A stretch of 64,000 nt of DNA from positions 620,001 through 684,000 of the forward strand of contig JARGSG010000183.1 in assembly GCA_030374805.1 (NCBI GenBank). The letters run 5' to 3'. Source of the stretch: Gracilaria gracilis. Taxonomy: Eukaryota; Rhodophyta; Florideophyceae; Gracilariales; Gracilariaceae. Position numbers and translations under genes: made by a program. This document shows positions 44,601 through 58,003 of this stretch, piece by piece. The notes beneath the pieces are model-generated. The model ran no database searches. It worked only from the letters and a program-made list of their open reading frames with translations, and was not told the DNA's origin. The number at the start of each line of letters is the position of its first letter. Position 1 is the first letter of the stretch.

Positions 44601-47600
44601 TTTGGTATTTGTCGATTACCGGAGCGCATATGCGGGATATGGCGCAACTATTTCTCCCCTTTTCATAGAGGTGGCGACCTCGCTCAACCTATTAGGTAAG
44701 ACAGTGAAAACATCTTGTGGTCCCGGCCATGAAAAACCAATAGTAGTATTCTCGGGTAACCTGAAGGTTTGATTAGGGATGTTGCCAATGATCCCGTTTG
44801 ACATCAATGCGAGATGTGTCTCTGCTAACCTAGGACGGTTCTGTAGCGTTACCAATCCTTGTATCGCGCATGAGACATTCACTACCATTTGGGTTATAGC
44901 CTGGATTGAAACCAATTTAGTGAGCCGTATATTGTTTGAGACCGTCTCTTTGCGTATATTGGACCGCAACTTCTGAAGCCAACCATTTTGTGTCTGCGTA
45001 TTACCTAGTATGGAAATACGACCACCTCGACGGTAAGCCGCCGTTCGGGGACCCTGGCAAAATTCCTTGACATGTCTGTCAATAAAGTTGGTCCCGAGGA
45101 TACAGTCTGTCCCCGCACGATCCACTACAAAGAAATTAAGCATCACCTTCAAGGTTCTAAGTTTTACCACAGTGATCAAAATAACTCTAAGGTGCAGTGG
45201 GCGCTCGTTAGCGTCCACCAATGGGTTGATAGTCGGGACAGGCCAAATGTTCCGCAAGACCGCATCGGGTATGACGCGAGCGTTCAGAACATTCAGACCG
45301 GCGCCTGTATCAAGTACAAACGCAAGGAAAACCTGTAGGTAATTGAGAAAGCTTACTGCAGCATTAAATTTATATTTATTGTAATTCATCAGACAAACCA
45401 CATTGTGTACACCTGATTCTTCTTTTTCCAACTTTAAGATTTCCCGTTCCAGTATCGATGGGCCTGCCGATTCATGGTTAGGGGTGGCCCCTACGGTAAC
45501 CGTTCGGTTTTTTCATGGTCGTCTTGAGCGGGACTATCCTTCTCCAAGATTGGTGTCTCCTCGCTGATATGAACCTGAGATGGTTTAGTTTGAGCTTGTA
45601 CCCTCTTTCTAGATCCATATAGGTTACGGTGGTTCTGCTGCCTGGGACTGATTAGATATTCTCGCACCTCCGGGGGTATTTTGTCTCATCTGTTCGCCAG
45701 ATGGTCCGACGACGAGCAGAGCCAGCAAACTACACCACCTGTCTGGGGATCACGCATTGCCATAGACGTAGGTCTGGTAACCGGATTGGTCGGTGTTGTA
45801 GCACATGAGGATGCTTGCGAACCACCCGTTGAGGTTTGTTGAGTGCTCCGCACACTCGGTGGCGACCTTACTGAAGCTGGTGATACTGTCGGCGACTAAT
45901 TACCAATAGAGGTGGCTTGTGACTGAGACTAAGCCTATGGCGCAGTCACGAGGTGAGTCGCCATCCCTGTTGGTACGCGGATGAGCGAATCACTCTCTGA
46001 GGAAATGCTTTCCTCCAGCTCCAATACTGACCGTTTCGGTTTGTCCTTTAAGGTATGGGGCACCAACGGCTTCTTTCCATGCCAGAGAGTGACGCTGAGC
46101 CCCTGGGTATAACAGGGAAGCCCATTATAGTCCACCTTACGGTTGTTCGCCATGTAGTTGCGTACCTGTGAACGGATCGCGCTGAGGATATTGTCGGCAA
46201 AGAGCAACTTCAACCTACTAGTGGTAAAGACAGTACCACATCGGGTGGCCAGATTCCAAAGGGCCAACGAGAATTCCATTTCGGTTTGGCTATAGCGCTG
46301 GCGATATGACTGTACCTCAGCGTAACTTTCTTGGAGAACCTCATCGGTAGCGTTAGGTTTCAGCATGAAATTAACCACTTCTGGGTACGTCTCTAACATC
46401 CCTGTTCCCTCTTCATCAACCGCCAGGGTATTTCCACGGAGCCTGCCTTACTGCAAGTGGTAAGCTTGACCTTTAAGGTAAAACTAGAATAACCACATGG
46501 CAGCACATTCGGAAAAACCATTTTGGTCACATGCAATCTTGAGCTTCTGTCGCAACGCAATTACCGCAATGGGATCATCACCTCGGAAAGTAGTAACACC
46601 CATCTGGAAGCTGTGCTTCTTGTGGTGCTCGGTGATCTTCTCCGCAAACTCTTGGGTGCAAGCACAGGATCGGTTTCTCAACCGATATGAACTATAATCA
46701 ACCGCTTTGGTGAACAGATCGTTCAGCGACTGATGCACCTCTAGGTTGTATCGGTGTCCGAATTCTGGTCGGATGATTAGTACCGTTCTTCTTACCTTTA
46801 CGGTTTCCCTTTGACGACTTCTTCGCGAACCTGTTTGATTTCTTCTTGCGTCTACCTTTACGGTCACCATCCGACGATGAACCCGTATCGGTATCGGGGC
46901 CCGATGAATGGGGGTCAGAGTTGTAGCCGCGACTCTTTTCCTTCTTCCTTCTTCTTTCTTTAACATTGCGGCTTCTTCGTCGCCACTCTTCTGGGTCAGA
47001 CGAATCGTTCTCAGGTCCACCAATGTTGGTGCCTTTTCGAACGTTACCTCGAATGGGTGGCAAGTACACCTCTCGAAGGCCCATCTCTACGTGGCCCTGT
47101 TGACCTTGCCTTAAACGTTGTAGGTACGCACTATTGGCCGGAATTGGCTTGATTGGTGCGGAAGAACCAGCAGAAATTTCTTGTGGTATGCGAGTAACCA
47201 TATTCACCCAACACAAGGGTTTTTTGCTTCCGCCATTCCTTGAGAAACCCAAAGGTCTTGAGCCACTCAGTAGATATGCTCTCGAGCACCCGTTAAGAGG
47301 TACGTTTCAACCAATTTAGGTATGCGCTGAGAGAGCTCGTGCACGGGCGCATTCAACCATCAAACGGGTAACGGCGTCCATATCCATAGAGGTCATAGCT
47401 TCATTAACCATAGCGGTAAGAAGAGCTTTCGATCAATATTTCAATTGGGACCAAAGGTCCTCAACCATTGTCCGCAAATCCTTAATAAGTTCAGGAGCCA
47501 ACGGAGGCTGAGTGCCCGTATTCTTTGAGGTTCCGGCCCGAGGTTGCCGAAGCAGCTCCTCGAGAGTATCCAGAATGGGTTTGACGGTAAAAGCCGCACC

Positions 47601-48316
47601 AGAACCCTTGTCGCTAGATGGCGAGCTTGAGCCCCGAGTAATATTTGTGGGTCTTTTCATAGTGACCCATAGTGGTATCCGATTGCTTCGCGAGTATTCC
47701 TACGAAACCAAATAGGTGTATGAACGTCCAGAATCCTTTCGAAAGTCTCCTGTTCGCCATTAAAGGTACGACAAAAACCAAGAAACTTCTAGGTCGGGAG
47801 ACCAAATTGTCTTACAAATACCGAGAAAGGTGTGGGGTCCGCCTGGTAGAGGGAGCGCGCCAGGGCTCAACCTAAAGGAGAAAAACACACAACCAATATG
47901 GTAGTAGGGCACCTGAAACCCGCAGAGGCAAACGGCGGGGCAACTAGTCTAGATTGTGTAGGTGTACGGTAGTAGACATCGACGCGCAGTAAAACATGAA
48001 TAGTAGTAGAGTAGCAAGTGACCAATATGGTATAGTTACTGCCCGAATGGTGCCTGACTTTACAATACCCGAAGGGGAAGGCGAGGTGCGCCACAATATA
48101 TACAAGGTGCACCGACGCCGATCTCTTATGCGGGCATGACGTCGTCGGCTGCGCCAATGAACTACTGTCATGGGCCAGCAATCTTAAGATAAACTAAACT
48201 AGAAATTAGACACTAGAAATTAGAAAATAAAGAATACCAATTGGGCACAGTGCAGCCAGAAAGGCGCACAAGTAGACCCACGTGACATCAACCCATTGAG
48301 GTCTCATTGTACTACA
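41661..48316 (-). mobile_element. Ty3/Gypsy LTR retrotransposon (family B), broken
   Basis: A minus-strand fossil. Its 5' LTR is 47808-48316. Moving down in coordinate it shows a gag region (about 47.66-45.95 kb), protease (DTGAGLNVL, near 45.3 kb), reverse transcriptase (DEFIDSLGNAKIFTTLDA and ALVYIDDVIIYSR, about 44.3-43.7 kb), RNase H (about 43.7-43.4 kb) and integrase (about 42.86-41.67 kb, with CESCVRTHG, VITDKFSKLTRAVPL and QTNGQVERSNRT). The order RT-RNase H-integrase fixes the Ty3/Gypsy class. No 3' LTR is recognised. It carries numerous breaks and is clearly old. A second member of the family starts at 63204 in the opposite orientation. Confidence 0.9.
47808..48316 (-). repeat. 5' LTR of the family B Gypsy fossil
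   Basis: About 509 bp, homologous end to end to 63204-63710. On the minus strand it begins TGTAGTACAATGAGACC and ends in a TGT...ACA arrangement, followed by a primer-binding-site-like TGGTCTCCCGACC. Confidence 0.85.
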
Positions 48317-48890
48317 CCATTGATTATAAAACTTTTTTCAAATGTTTATAGATGCATTGCAAATGTAAAGTAGAAACGGTTCATGGATAAAACAAAAAAA
48401 TAGAATTCATTTGTGCAATGAATCACATCAGTAGTTCAGGTTTTAATATAAAAGACAAATATATATTGTATTTTCACGTCACAGAAATTAATATTAACAT
48501 GAGATAGTTGTGTATGATATTTCTTACCAGTTTCTAGTTTTTTCCGTTCAACTAGAAAGTGATGTTTTGCTTCCTTCTTTTCAAAGCAGAATACCTAAAC
48601 GTTTTTTGGCCATTTCATTAATAAGTTGCTGTGGATATACCATTAAACCTTTATTTTATATGATTACCGGTTAGGCATTTTTGCTTGTAAGATATTTAAA
48701 CCTAAATTACCGTTCCAAAACCTTTTGTTCGAATAGCTTCTGGATCATGCTCTCGAGCTTCCCAATTCTTGAATTCAGCATATCAATCTTTTATCCTGTT
48801 TCGTACTTCTACTTTTGCTTCTATAAGCCTTCAAATTCTTCTTTGCTTTTCTGAGTTCGCTCGCAGTGACTGGCTGATCATCAATCTCAA

Positions 48891-51487
48891 TCATTGACAC
48901 CAAATTTCTTTTTCTAACCTTCGACTGAGTTCGTCTCTATTCTGGGGTAGAAAATATCTGAAAACCTTTCGAAGGACAGTTTTTGCCTTTCTTTCTGCGT
49001 CAGTGTGGTTCAGTTCTCGCAGGAGCAGTAGGGCATCAAGAATATTGAGTCCTCGCCCATAACTGACTGCAAATTCTGGGAGTGATTTGATCCTGTTTGA
49101 CCCTGTTATGATAAGCTTCGTTTGAGTTTGTGTTGAAGAAAAAGGCTCGATGTCTTTCGACCAGAAGTATAATGCAATGATGTCTTCGGAACCATAGTAT
49201 ATACGTGCACCTGTTTTGAACCAACCATTGTGCATATGATTCCCACTTGGAACGCATACCGCGCATGAACTTCAGTGCTTGCTGGCATTCTTCTCCAGAT
49301 GTAACATTTCGAGTCCAAATAGCCCAATCAAATAGTTCCCTTTGATGGGTAACTTCGAATTTATCTATTACGCATCTCTTTGCATGAACGTCACATCCAA
49401 CAACGACAGCTTTGAAATAGTCCATAACTGAACCTGAAATAGAATTGTCTGTCAGACTTTGACCTAGACTATAGGCAAATGTCGTTTCAAAGTCTGCTGC
49501 CATAGTGGGTCGTTTTCCGACTCCTACGGAAAGAGAATAGCATAAACAATGAGCACGAAGTTGCTTAATGTATTCATGAAAGAGAAGAGACTGAGCGGCT
49601 GTGGTTTTCCTGGTTGTGAACTGATGCATGACCGAATATATACGACCAGTAGTTTCATTTTTGCAGATAATGGAAACCAGTTCAAACTTCAGAAGATACC
49701 CTTTCTCATCGTGAGCGCTGATGCTTCCAAAGGTTCCATTACATCCATACCTGGGGAGATTCATAGACTCGTCCAGTAAACTGGATTCTACAAATATAAT
49801 AGACAATCCTTTTTGGTCTGTGGTAGGAAGAGAGTTATTGTTCATTCTATTGACATGAACTGAAACAGTATATGAGTCCGTAGCCTGTCCCAATTTCTGT
49901 GTGCTTTCAGTGTATGAACGATGGCTTCAAATGAGTGACCAGGAGTCATTTCAGCACCATTTTAAGAACTTCTCCTTATCGTTTTGATATTAAACGGCGA
50001 TGGAGCAGTTCCGAATTTTTGTTCAACTTTTTGTAGCATGGCTCATCCTGATAGTGCATCATTTTCGGTGCAGAGATCCGTGACATTGTTTTTGACCATT
50101 GTGAGATATGGCTTTATAACTGGCCACGTGTGTGGGTGAGATCCGATACCCACCACAATTGCCCACGACAAAATGTCAGATCTCTCATTCTCCTTGAAAA
50201 AAATGTAATGATACTCCACATCGCATTTCAAATGCACTAGTTGGGGAGATTTCTGGAGATGAATCGGGCTTCTGCAATACCTTGCGCGGGAATATATCGG
50301 ATATGGAGGGAATTTTCCGCTATTGCGTGTGCTTACTGGAAAATTCCCCTCTGTTCCATAACTATCATTTTGTTTACAATATCTGGGCTTGCACCCCGAA
50401 AATGTAGTGGAATTCTGACTAGAGAACACTTCTTTGGATCTCTCACCCCCTTTTTTGATTTCACAACAACCAGTGATATCGGAAAGCTTCGAACAAGCAA
50501 CTGAACCCGAATCATTGAGTTCAAACTTATTCTTTCTTAAACAGAACTTCCAGTTCGGAATCCAGTGTTGCAGATCTGTTGCTTGTTTTAGCGATGAAAG
50601 CTGATCTAAAATGGGTATGAATGCAAAATGTTTGTATAAGAGAGGCAACGCATTTTGTACAAAACAGAAGACTTGTTTCGCAAGACTTTCTTCGTAATCA
50701 ATTCCGTCATTTTTCAAAGAAAGCCGATTGATCAATTTCATATTGTATTCCGACCGAATTCCGTGTATCAGACACTGGAATTCCATAATTATGTATCTCA
50801 GGTGTCGTTATGAACTTTGGTAATATTTCATTTCATTGCCCTCGGAACAACTCAGTACATGCTCACGGCTGAAAGAAAGACTTGACCTAGACGTATCTGC
50901 AAGAGAGCTTGACAGAGAAGGGAATTGATGATATTCCCGGGTCTGCTTCTTTGCGTAACATCGTGATCCCTTCCAAACACCATCATGTTCTTCTCGACAA
51001 TGATCGAAACTTGATGCACAACACGTACTAACAGAACAGGTAACAGTTTTCACCTTCACCCGAATCTTATTTCCAAGTAGAAACACTGTTGAACTTTTGG
51101 TGACCTTCGCCCGAAGAGAATACGGAGAGCTTTGCAAGAAGGTTTCTTCCGTTATCCAAAACCTTCTAAGTTCAGAAAGGAGGAAAAGCTTTTTTCTGAC
51201 GTAGAGAGATAAGGAGGCGGGTTATCGAAAACGTGAGATTCGGCAGCTCGAATAGTGCGGGAAATACGGTAGTGGCCGTCCTTAATGCCAAAAAGTATAG
51301 AAGCTTTGTCATGTTGTTCAGACAGAGAAGATCTTTGGGTTGTAAGCAAACTTGCAATATCCATAGTCCCACACTCGTCCGCAAAAATGATCAAGGTCTC
51401 AGTTCTGGAAAGCAATTCTTGAACGAAACAAGGATATGAGACTACCAATCTGTTCATCAGAACTTGTGACTTCTGACTCATCGACAT
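48891..51487 (-). pseudogene. MULE-like transposase relic
   Basis: Minus-strand coding remains in AT-rich DNA. The best part (49893-49036, 285 codons, continuing in another frame to 48891) shows a DDE-like core of Mutator-like transposases: KGLSIIFVESSLLDESMNLP, TMAADFETTFAYSL (the Asp-Phe-Glu segment) and a C-terminal NTNSNEAYHNRVKQ resembling the TSN-x2-E-x-x-H motif. A frame change lies near 49.1 kb, after which SLPEFAVSYGRGLNILDALL completes the end. Further upstream pieces (50786-50043; 51137-50808 with a Cys-rich CSVSTCCASSFDHC; 51487-51152) may be the N-terminal part or an unrelated partner gene. Terminal repeats were not found. Clearly inactive. Confidence 0.5.
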
Positions 51488-53379
51488 AGCGTCGAAGTGA
51501 CCTCAGATATTCAGGAAACTATTCGCTACAAGCTTGGGATGAAAAATATTAAAAAATATGCACCGTGACCTATTTTTTCTTTTTGAATTTCTTCTTTATT
51601 GGCCCCCTTTCAGTCACTTACAACTTTTTACTATTTCCAATAGTTCCAAGTACACGTAAACGAGGAAAAACGAGTTGCACGCCTTTTTGATGCACGAAAA
51701 TCTCTCCAATGTATCGTCAATTTAAAAGTTGTTCAGAACATATATACAAGTATGTGTCAAAGAGATTTTTTATGAACTTTTTATATTCTGTCCACTTTTG
51801 TATGTTCGCAAAAAATATAATAGGAAGTAGAATTTCATCTAATGAGCAAATCAATTTTCCCACATTGTAGATTGTAATAAAATAAAAGCAAGACTTGTTT
51901 CCGTACTGTAATAAAATTTGAAACAAAAATAAAACACTACGTGAAGTATGAAATTGGGGTTACTACTATAGAATTGTACATATATACACAAAAAAAATAT
52001 TTGTTTCTGTAGGAGTATGGAAATGTTGATAATATTATGTTTTTGTTGTAGGAAAAGTAATATGTTCTTTTAAGAACCAAAAAGAGAGAAAATGTTGGAA
52101 CGTGTATACATTATGTGTACAAAAGTGTAGTTACCATGACGGGGACGTATAAAGGTTTTATGGCGCTATTATAGCTTTAACTTTATTAACATATCAAGTT
52201 ATATTAAAATATCAAATCATGGTCTTTGAATGTAAATTGCTTTTGGTACTCGATATTGTATGTAAATGTTTTTTAACTATAATGCTACTTTTTGTAGCCA
52301 AACGTGGTTCATGGTGCGTTATTGTATGGAGCGAAAGAAAGTGTATGCCCAAGTTGAGTGAAACTGTAATTGTATCAGTTTACACAGAATTTTGTAGTTC
52401 AGGGTGCCACTGAATTTTTTGGCTTGTTGCTGGGTTGGGTTGGGTTGGGTTGGCAACTCGGGTATAGGTTCAATCATACATCTTATATCGACTAGGATAC
52501 ACACTCAGTTATCAAAATCAAGTTTTATTTATTTGTGGCACGCGTTTCCGCGCAGCTTGTACGGTACACGTGTTGAACCCAGTTTATCAGTCTATAAATT
52601 CCTCTTGTTGAGTATTTTAGTTTTCTATGCACGCTGTACGGAAGTACACCACATGGACTTCCTTGACTTCTCTAATTACTTAAAAGTTACTGATTCTGCG
52701 ATGAGTAGTGACGACGGGGGATATTTTGCACTATTGATTTTCTCATTAGTTATTTTAAGTAGAATTTCGTTTAGAGTCTAGTTTTGGAGGTTCAATTGCG
52801 TATAAAATTTCAGAAGCGGTCGCATCTAGACCCATCCCCGGTATAATACTTCTACTGCGACAACTTTCTTCCAACTTTCTCTCAAAGCAAATTCTTTTTT
52901 TTTGGATTTTGCTTTTTTTACCAACGTTTTTGAATTAATGGATTGGTGTTTTTTTTGTCTCTTTTAATAGGGCCGTGTAGCTTGTCTTTTTAATGAGTTG
53001 TTATTGAGATTAAGTTTTAAGAGTTAAATTGTCTTAAGTGGACTTACGTTAGATTTTTGCGAGGTGGAGTGTTTGCCTAATGTTGTTGTTTGGCTTCAAT
53101 TATTCTGCAGTAGACCTAAGGTTTTGGTCGTCCTGTTGCTAATGCCTGCCACAAGCTCTTGCTTGATTGTTGCTACTCTTGAAGTCATTGTTTGTGGACT
53201 GCGGACTTATGCTTACTATCGCTACGCGGTGTGTTGGGCTGGTACTCTCGAGAGCACTTTCTGCTGTGTCCCCTTTGCTTTGTGTTTGTGCCCCCCTGCC
53301 CTTCGGTTTGTCATCACCCGCACTATTTCTCCTATCAAAATGGTGTTTTCATTATTCAACCTCTCAACTGCGCACCTTG
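51488..53379. other. AT-rich intergenic DNA
   Basis: Very AT-rich DNA (51.5-52.4 kb) without recognised genes, then mixed sequence up to the Copia insertion. Short frames (for example 52404-52781 and 53064-53519) look accidental. A small GGTTG tandem tract lies at about 52431-52460. Confidence 0.5.
52431..52460 (+). repeat. GGGTT short tandem repeat
   Basis: GGGTT repeated about four times in AT-rich DNA. Too short and imperfect to call an interstitial telomere. Confidence 0.7.
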
Positions 53380-53384
53380 CGCCA

Positions 53385-53493
53385 TGTGACGACGACGGAT
53401 GGCGTGGAACTCCAGGTTCCACGCCGGCGAGAGTGAGCGCTTTACATGGGCTGGCCTGGTGCGCGTACACAAGGCCATGTGTGCAACGGGACA
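53385..53493 (-). repeat. 3' LTR of the Copia element
   Basis: 109 bp, begins TGTGACGA and ends GACA on the plus strand. Contains a perfect 10-bp inverted repeat GGCGTGGAAC/GTTCCACGCC with a 5-nt loop. Confidence 0.9.
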
Positions 53494-56400
53494 CAGGATC
53501 GCTATCTGAGGGGTCGTAGCAGTAACAGGCGGTGGAGATCTTTGCGCTTCTTTGTGTGCAACGCGACACGCCCCCCCCCATCGCCTGATACGCTAAGACA
53601 CTCCTTTTACGACGGAGCGGGAGATGTGGGGCGGTCGTGGTGCTTGAGAAACGCGAGACGACCCAAGGGTTTCGTAAAGACGCCGGCGAGCATATTAGAC
53701 GCAGGCTTGTGGGTTATCGACACCATCTGTTTCTGTGCGGCCTCTTGGAGATGGTGAAATCTTATATCAATGTACTTGCGGCGTTTTGTCGGTGAAATGG
53801 AGCTTGCGGTTGCAATAGCTGATTGGTTGTCTACGTAAAGCCGGTTGGGCCCTGACACGGCTGTTGTAGCTCATCAAGAAGACCACGAATCCATTGGATG
53901 TTTTGGACAGCCATTGGAGCGGCTATGTACTCAGCTTCACGCGTTGATAGTGCAACTACTCTCTGGAGCCGACTATGCCAGGAGATGGGCGTGTTAGTAT
54001 ACAGGAGTACAGCTCCTGAGACAGATCGACGGGTGGACTCATCGTTGGCATGATCTGCGTCTGTGTAACAGACAAACGGTGCAGATTCGTTGTAACGGAA
54101 CGTGAGTCCGTGGTCTCTGGTTGCTTTAAGGAAACACACTGACCGTTTAAGAAGAATCCAGTGTCGGAGAGATGGGCGTGCTTGGGATCTGGCGAGTGCA
54201 GCGGTTATGAGGCAGATACCAGGACGGGTGGAATCTGCGAGATAACGAATCGTGCCTAGTGCTGCCTGGTAATAATGCCGGATGGTGTCGCCATTTTTTT
54301 CTTCTGCCCACGTCGAAGAGAGAGAAAGGCCGTCGGCATATGGTGTTGAAACTGAATTTGCGTCACTAAGGCGGAGAAGGTCGGCGACTTCATCTACTAG
54401 ATGTGCTTGATTGACATGGATGCCGTTTTTCGAGTAGAGAAAGTTCCATCCGAGCTATTTGCATGGCCGTCCTAGGCGTTTGACTGTGTATTTTGTCTGA
54501 AGGTCTTGGTACAATCTGTCTAACCGAGCCGTACTGGAGGAGCAGGAAAGGAAATCGTCAGTGGAGACCGCAATTAATATGTATTCCTGGCCTTCAGATT
54601 TGAAGAAGAGGTTTGGATCAGAACGGAGAGGATAGTACCCGTGCGACTTTAGGTGCGCATAGAGACCTTGGGAGTAGATGAACTCTGTCGAGGGCGATCC
54701 GTATAGGTTGCCATTTAGTTGTCCGATTGGCTCGGGGTGCTTGAAGGAGCCATCAAATCGCCGTGGTTGCCAGACGTATACGGGCTGGTCGTGCTCGCAT
54801 TTTTGGTGGAGATAAGCTCCTTTGATTTCAAAGTGCTCAATGCGAAGGTGATGTTGCGCTGCGAGGGAGAGGAGGAGGCGAATGGATATCTTGTCAGCAG
54901 CGAAGGATGCGGTTTTGTTCGGATCGAAATGCTGGTGTGGGAGCATTAGATCTCCTCGTAGGGCGCATCTAGCTTTGCGGTCGGTGATTCTGTTGCCCTC
55001 TGTTTGTATCTATACTGCATTGTGGTTGGGATTGGCTTGGCGTTGAGTGGGATGTCACACTTCCATGTGATGGCACTCATGGAGTCTAACTGGTCTAATT
55101 CAGTGTTGTGAGCGGTGGCCCATGACTCGGCGTCTGGGTACCTCGCGGCTTGTTTGCGAGATCGCGGTGCCGGATTTGTGGGAGAGATGTACGATGGGAT
55201 AGTGAGGAAGGCTTTGTGATATATGGAGCACGGGTCTGATGATTTGTCGTAGGGCATGAAGTCCACTGCTCGAGCGATCTGTTCTTTTCGTGTGCGGAGG
55301 TTCAGGAAGCGCGCATGATGGTCGTCTGTAGGAGAGAGATAGCGAACAACGTCAGCTCGGAGATGTAGTTTTGGTTTCTTGGGATGTAAACGAGGGATGG
55401 TGCCGAGTTCGCCGAATGTTAGAAGTTTGGTCAGCTCAGGGGGTTTGTTGTTCCAGATTGTGTAAGGGATGTTCGGTATTTTGAAGTGGAAGGTGAGGTT
55501 GTACTTGAACGCAGAGTCCGTAACCGCGTCTTGCCAGTGTGATAGCGGGAGGTGGCTGTGGACAAGAGATGCACGGGCTGTGTTCATGAGCGTGCCATTA
55601 AGTCTTTCAACTATGGAGTTCTCCTGGGACGAGTAGGGGGTGGTGGACTGTATGCGAATTCCACGGGACTGCAGGGCCCGTATGAGTTGGGATGATCGCA
55701 ATTCGTTGGCGTTGTCGCTTCGGAGATGAAGGGGATGACGATCATGGACGTGGTAAATGGTGGTTAGGATGGGGATCGGTTTTGTGAATGCTTCTGATCG
55801 GTTTTTCAGGAATTCAACGAGGAGGAATCGAGAGTTCGTGTCGATGACTACGAGGATATGAGAGTTATCCTGTCGTGATGGCGGTTTGATGGGTCCACAT
55901 GTGTCAGTGGAAGTATATACTCCTGTTGGATATCGGTGGGTTTTCCGGTGGTGGGGTTGCGGTTTGGATTTCCCTTGCCGGCAGCCGCGGCAGGAGAGAT
56001 TTGGAGGGCGTTTTTTGAGTGATTGGGGGAGTCCGGGTAGGAGATTGTGAAGGGCCATCTTATGGAGGGTTTTGGGATGAATATGTCCGAGCTTAAGGTT
56101 CCATCCCATGAATGTGGTGGTGATGCTCGGTGGTTTGAAAGTGGTAGGCTGGGCGGGGAAAGCGGTCAGTTCAGGGGTGGATGTGGGTTTGGGTGGGAGT
56201 TGTAAGTGCGGCAGGCGTGCAGGATGAGTGCGTATGGCTGTAGGGAGTGGTTGGGGGATGCCGGAGGATATGTTGGTGTTGGGAATCGGGGTATTACAGG
56301 GGATGGTTCGAGCGCTTTGGGAGATGGGTGTGCTTGTACGGGCATTGTCAATATGATACGCATTGTCTTTAAATGATGGTGTTGCAATGATGACAGAGCG

Positions 56401-57889
56401 ATGTGGAGCACTGCGTGGGCAAAGCATTAGGGCTCGCGAAGGAGAAAAAACGACAAGTCTGTATCGAGATGCAAGGGTGTGTACGGACCCAAGATTGCGT
56501 TTGATTAATGACGCAAGCACGACGTTCGAGATTTCGAGTTTTTCACGCGTTGTTGGGATCTTGCATGGCCCCTGGTGAGTTCTTGGGGCGTAAACGCCAT
56601 TGGCAGACACTGATATGGAGTGATTGGTTGTCGGTGATATGGAGGGATGAGGAAAAGAAGTGTGGGTCGGGTGCGCGGCGGAATCGAGTATGAACTTACC
56701 TTGTTCGGTGTCGTGTTCATGCTTTATCACTTCGCTTTCGAGTTGTGCAAGTCGAAGTTGCATTTCGTCAATGAGCTGATGGTGAGGAGATGGATCCATT
56801 GCAGTAACTGCGTTTGCCTGAGCACCAGATTTCGCTTTCTGAGGTGTGCATTACTCGTCGCTGTGCGTGATGCAGCCATGCACACGGCACCATTTGCCAG
56901 TATGACCAGCAGGACGAGAATGGTTCGAAAAAGCGCGTTTGTTACGGCGAGTCTGAGGCTTTACTTGGCAAGTTAGGGACGATTTACGCGTGTATGAAAG
57001 TGACCTGATGAAGCTGTAATTGATGTCTGTGGTAGTGGTTTGAGGGGAGAATCGGACAACTGCGGCTTGCTGCAGACGGTTGGTGACTTCCCGAATGGAG
57101 GCCGGTGGAGCGCGAGCCATGTCTACCACGAGTTGAAAGAAGTCCGGGTTCGATTTTTTAAGGCCATTCATTAAGAACTTTGCCTTGGTTTGTTCGATCG
57201 TAATGTTCAGATATTCTGCATTCAACATGCGTGTGCGTATCTTCATGTGGTGAGAAATGTACTCATTTACCTCACTTCTGGAAAGAAAACTAATTGATCT
57301 GGTTTTGGCTTCTAGAGTATCGTGATTTTCTATATTGTTGAGCTCTATATGGTTTTCTAAAATGCTTACGATGGAATGCGGTTCCTTGGTGAGTATATCC
57401 GTGGGTAGCTCGTTGATGATTTTCTGAAGAAGGCTGTGCATGATGAAGGCCTTTACTTTGTTTGTCTTTTTCGTATGGTGCGGAATTTGTGCGGAAGTAA
57501 CTCGAGGCCCAACTCCAGAAATAACAAACTGGTCTGCGTCAAATAGTGAAGTGTTGATGGCAAGCCCATCTCTCCAAAACGAGAAATTAGTGGTCGTAGG
57601 AGTAGGTTGTTTGAAAGATCCCGTTGTAGACGCTAAGAAAGAGTACTCAAAAGCGAGTGCAAAATGTTTAGGGGTTAAAATTTTGGTAGAGAGATGATTA
57701 TTTTGGAAGTTAGCAGTGGATGAGAGCACTGGATGAGAGAGATGCTGAGGTTCAGCTTTGAGAATGTTGGTATTGGTGAGAAGCTCTTGAATTAATTCTT
57801 GTTCTTCTCTTCGATCCTGTCGTCTAAGGTAACGTTCGAAGCGGCTAGTGGTATTGGAAGTCGGCGTCTCTAGCGCTGGGCCCATGACC

Positions 57890-57998
57890 TGTGACGATGA
57901 CGGATGGCGTGGAACTCCAGGTTCCACGCCGGCGAGAGTGGGTGCTTTACATGGGCTGGCCTGGTGCGCGTACACGAGGCCATGTGTGCAACGCGACA
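57890..57998 (-). repeat. 5' LTR of the Copia element
   Basis: 109 bp with the same hairpin as the 3' LTR. The primer-binding region follows at 57889-57871 in the element's sense. Confidence 0.9.
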
Positions 57999-58003
57999 CG
58001 CCA

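Larger units (their letters stand above)
53385..57998 (-). mobile_element. Ty1/Copia LTR retrotransposon, broken
   Basis: A 4.6-kb minus-strand element with 109-bp LTRs (57890-57998 and 53385-53493) that differ at about five positions, and a 5-bp target duplication CGCCA at 53380-53384 and 57999-58003. Next to the 5' LTR the sequence of 57871-57889 is complementary to the anticodon-arm part of initiator tRNA-Met (GGGCCCA core), the half-tRNA primer site known for Copia. Parts in order: gag-like region (about 57.9-56.8 kb), integrase (about 56.2-55.3 kb, HLRSDNANELRSSQLI and PYSSQENSIVERLNG), reverse transcriptase (about 55.1-54.4 kb) and RNase H (about 54.15-53.6 kb). Integrase before RT gives the Ty1/Copia class. 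It has several breaks. The LTR similarity (about 95%) makes it the youngest LTR element here. Confidence 0.92.

Noticed and set aside
52431-52460. Interstitial telomere
   Set aside because: Only about four GGGTT units, no neighbouring degenerate array.
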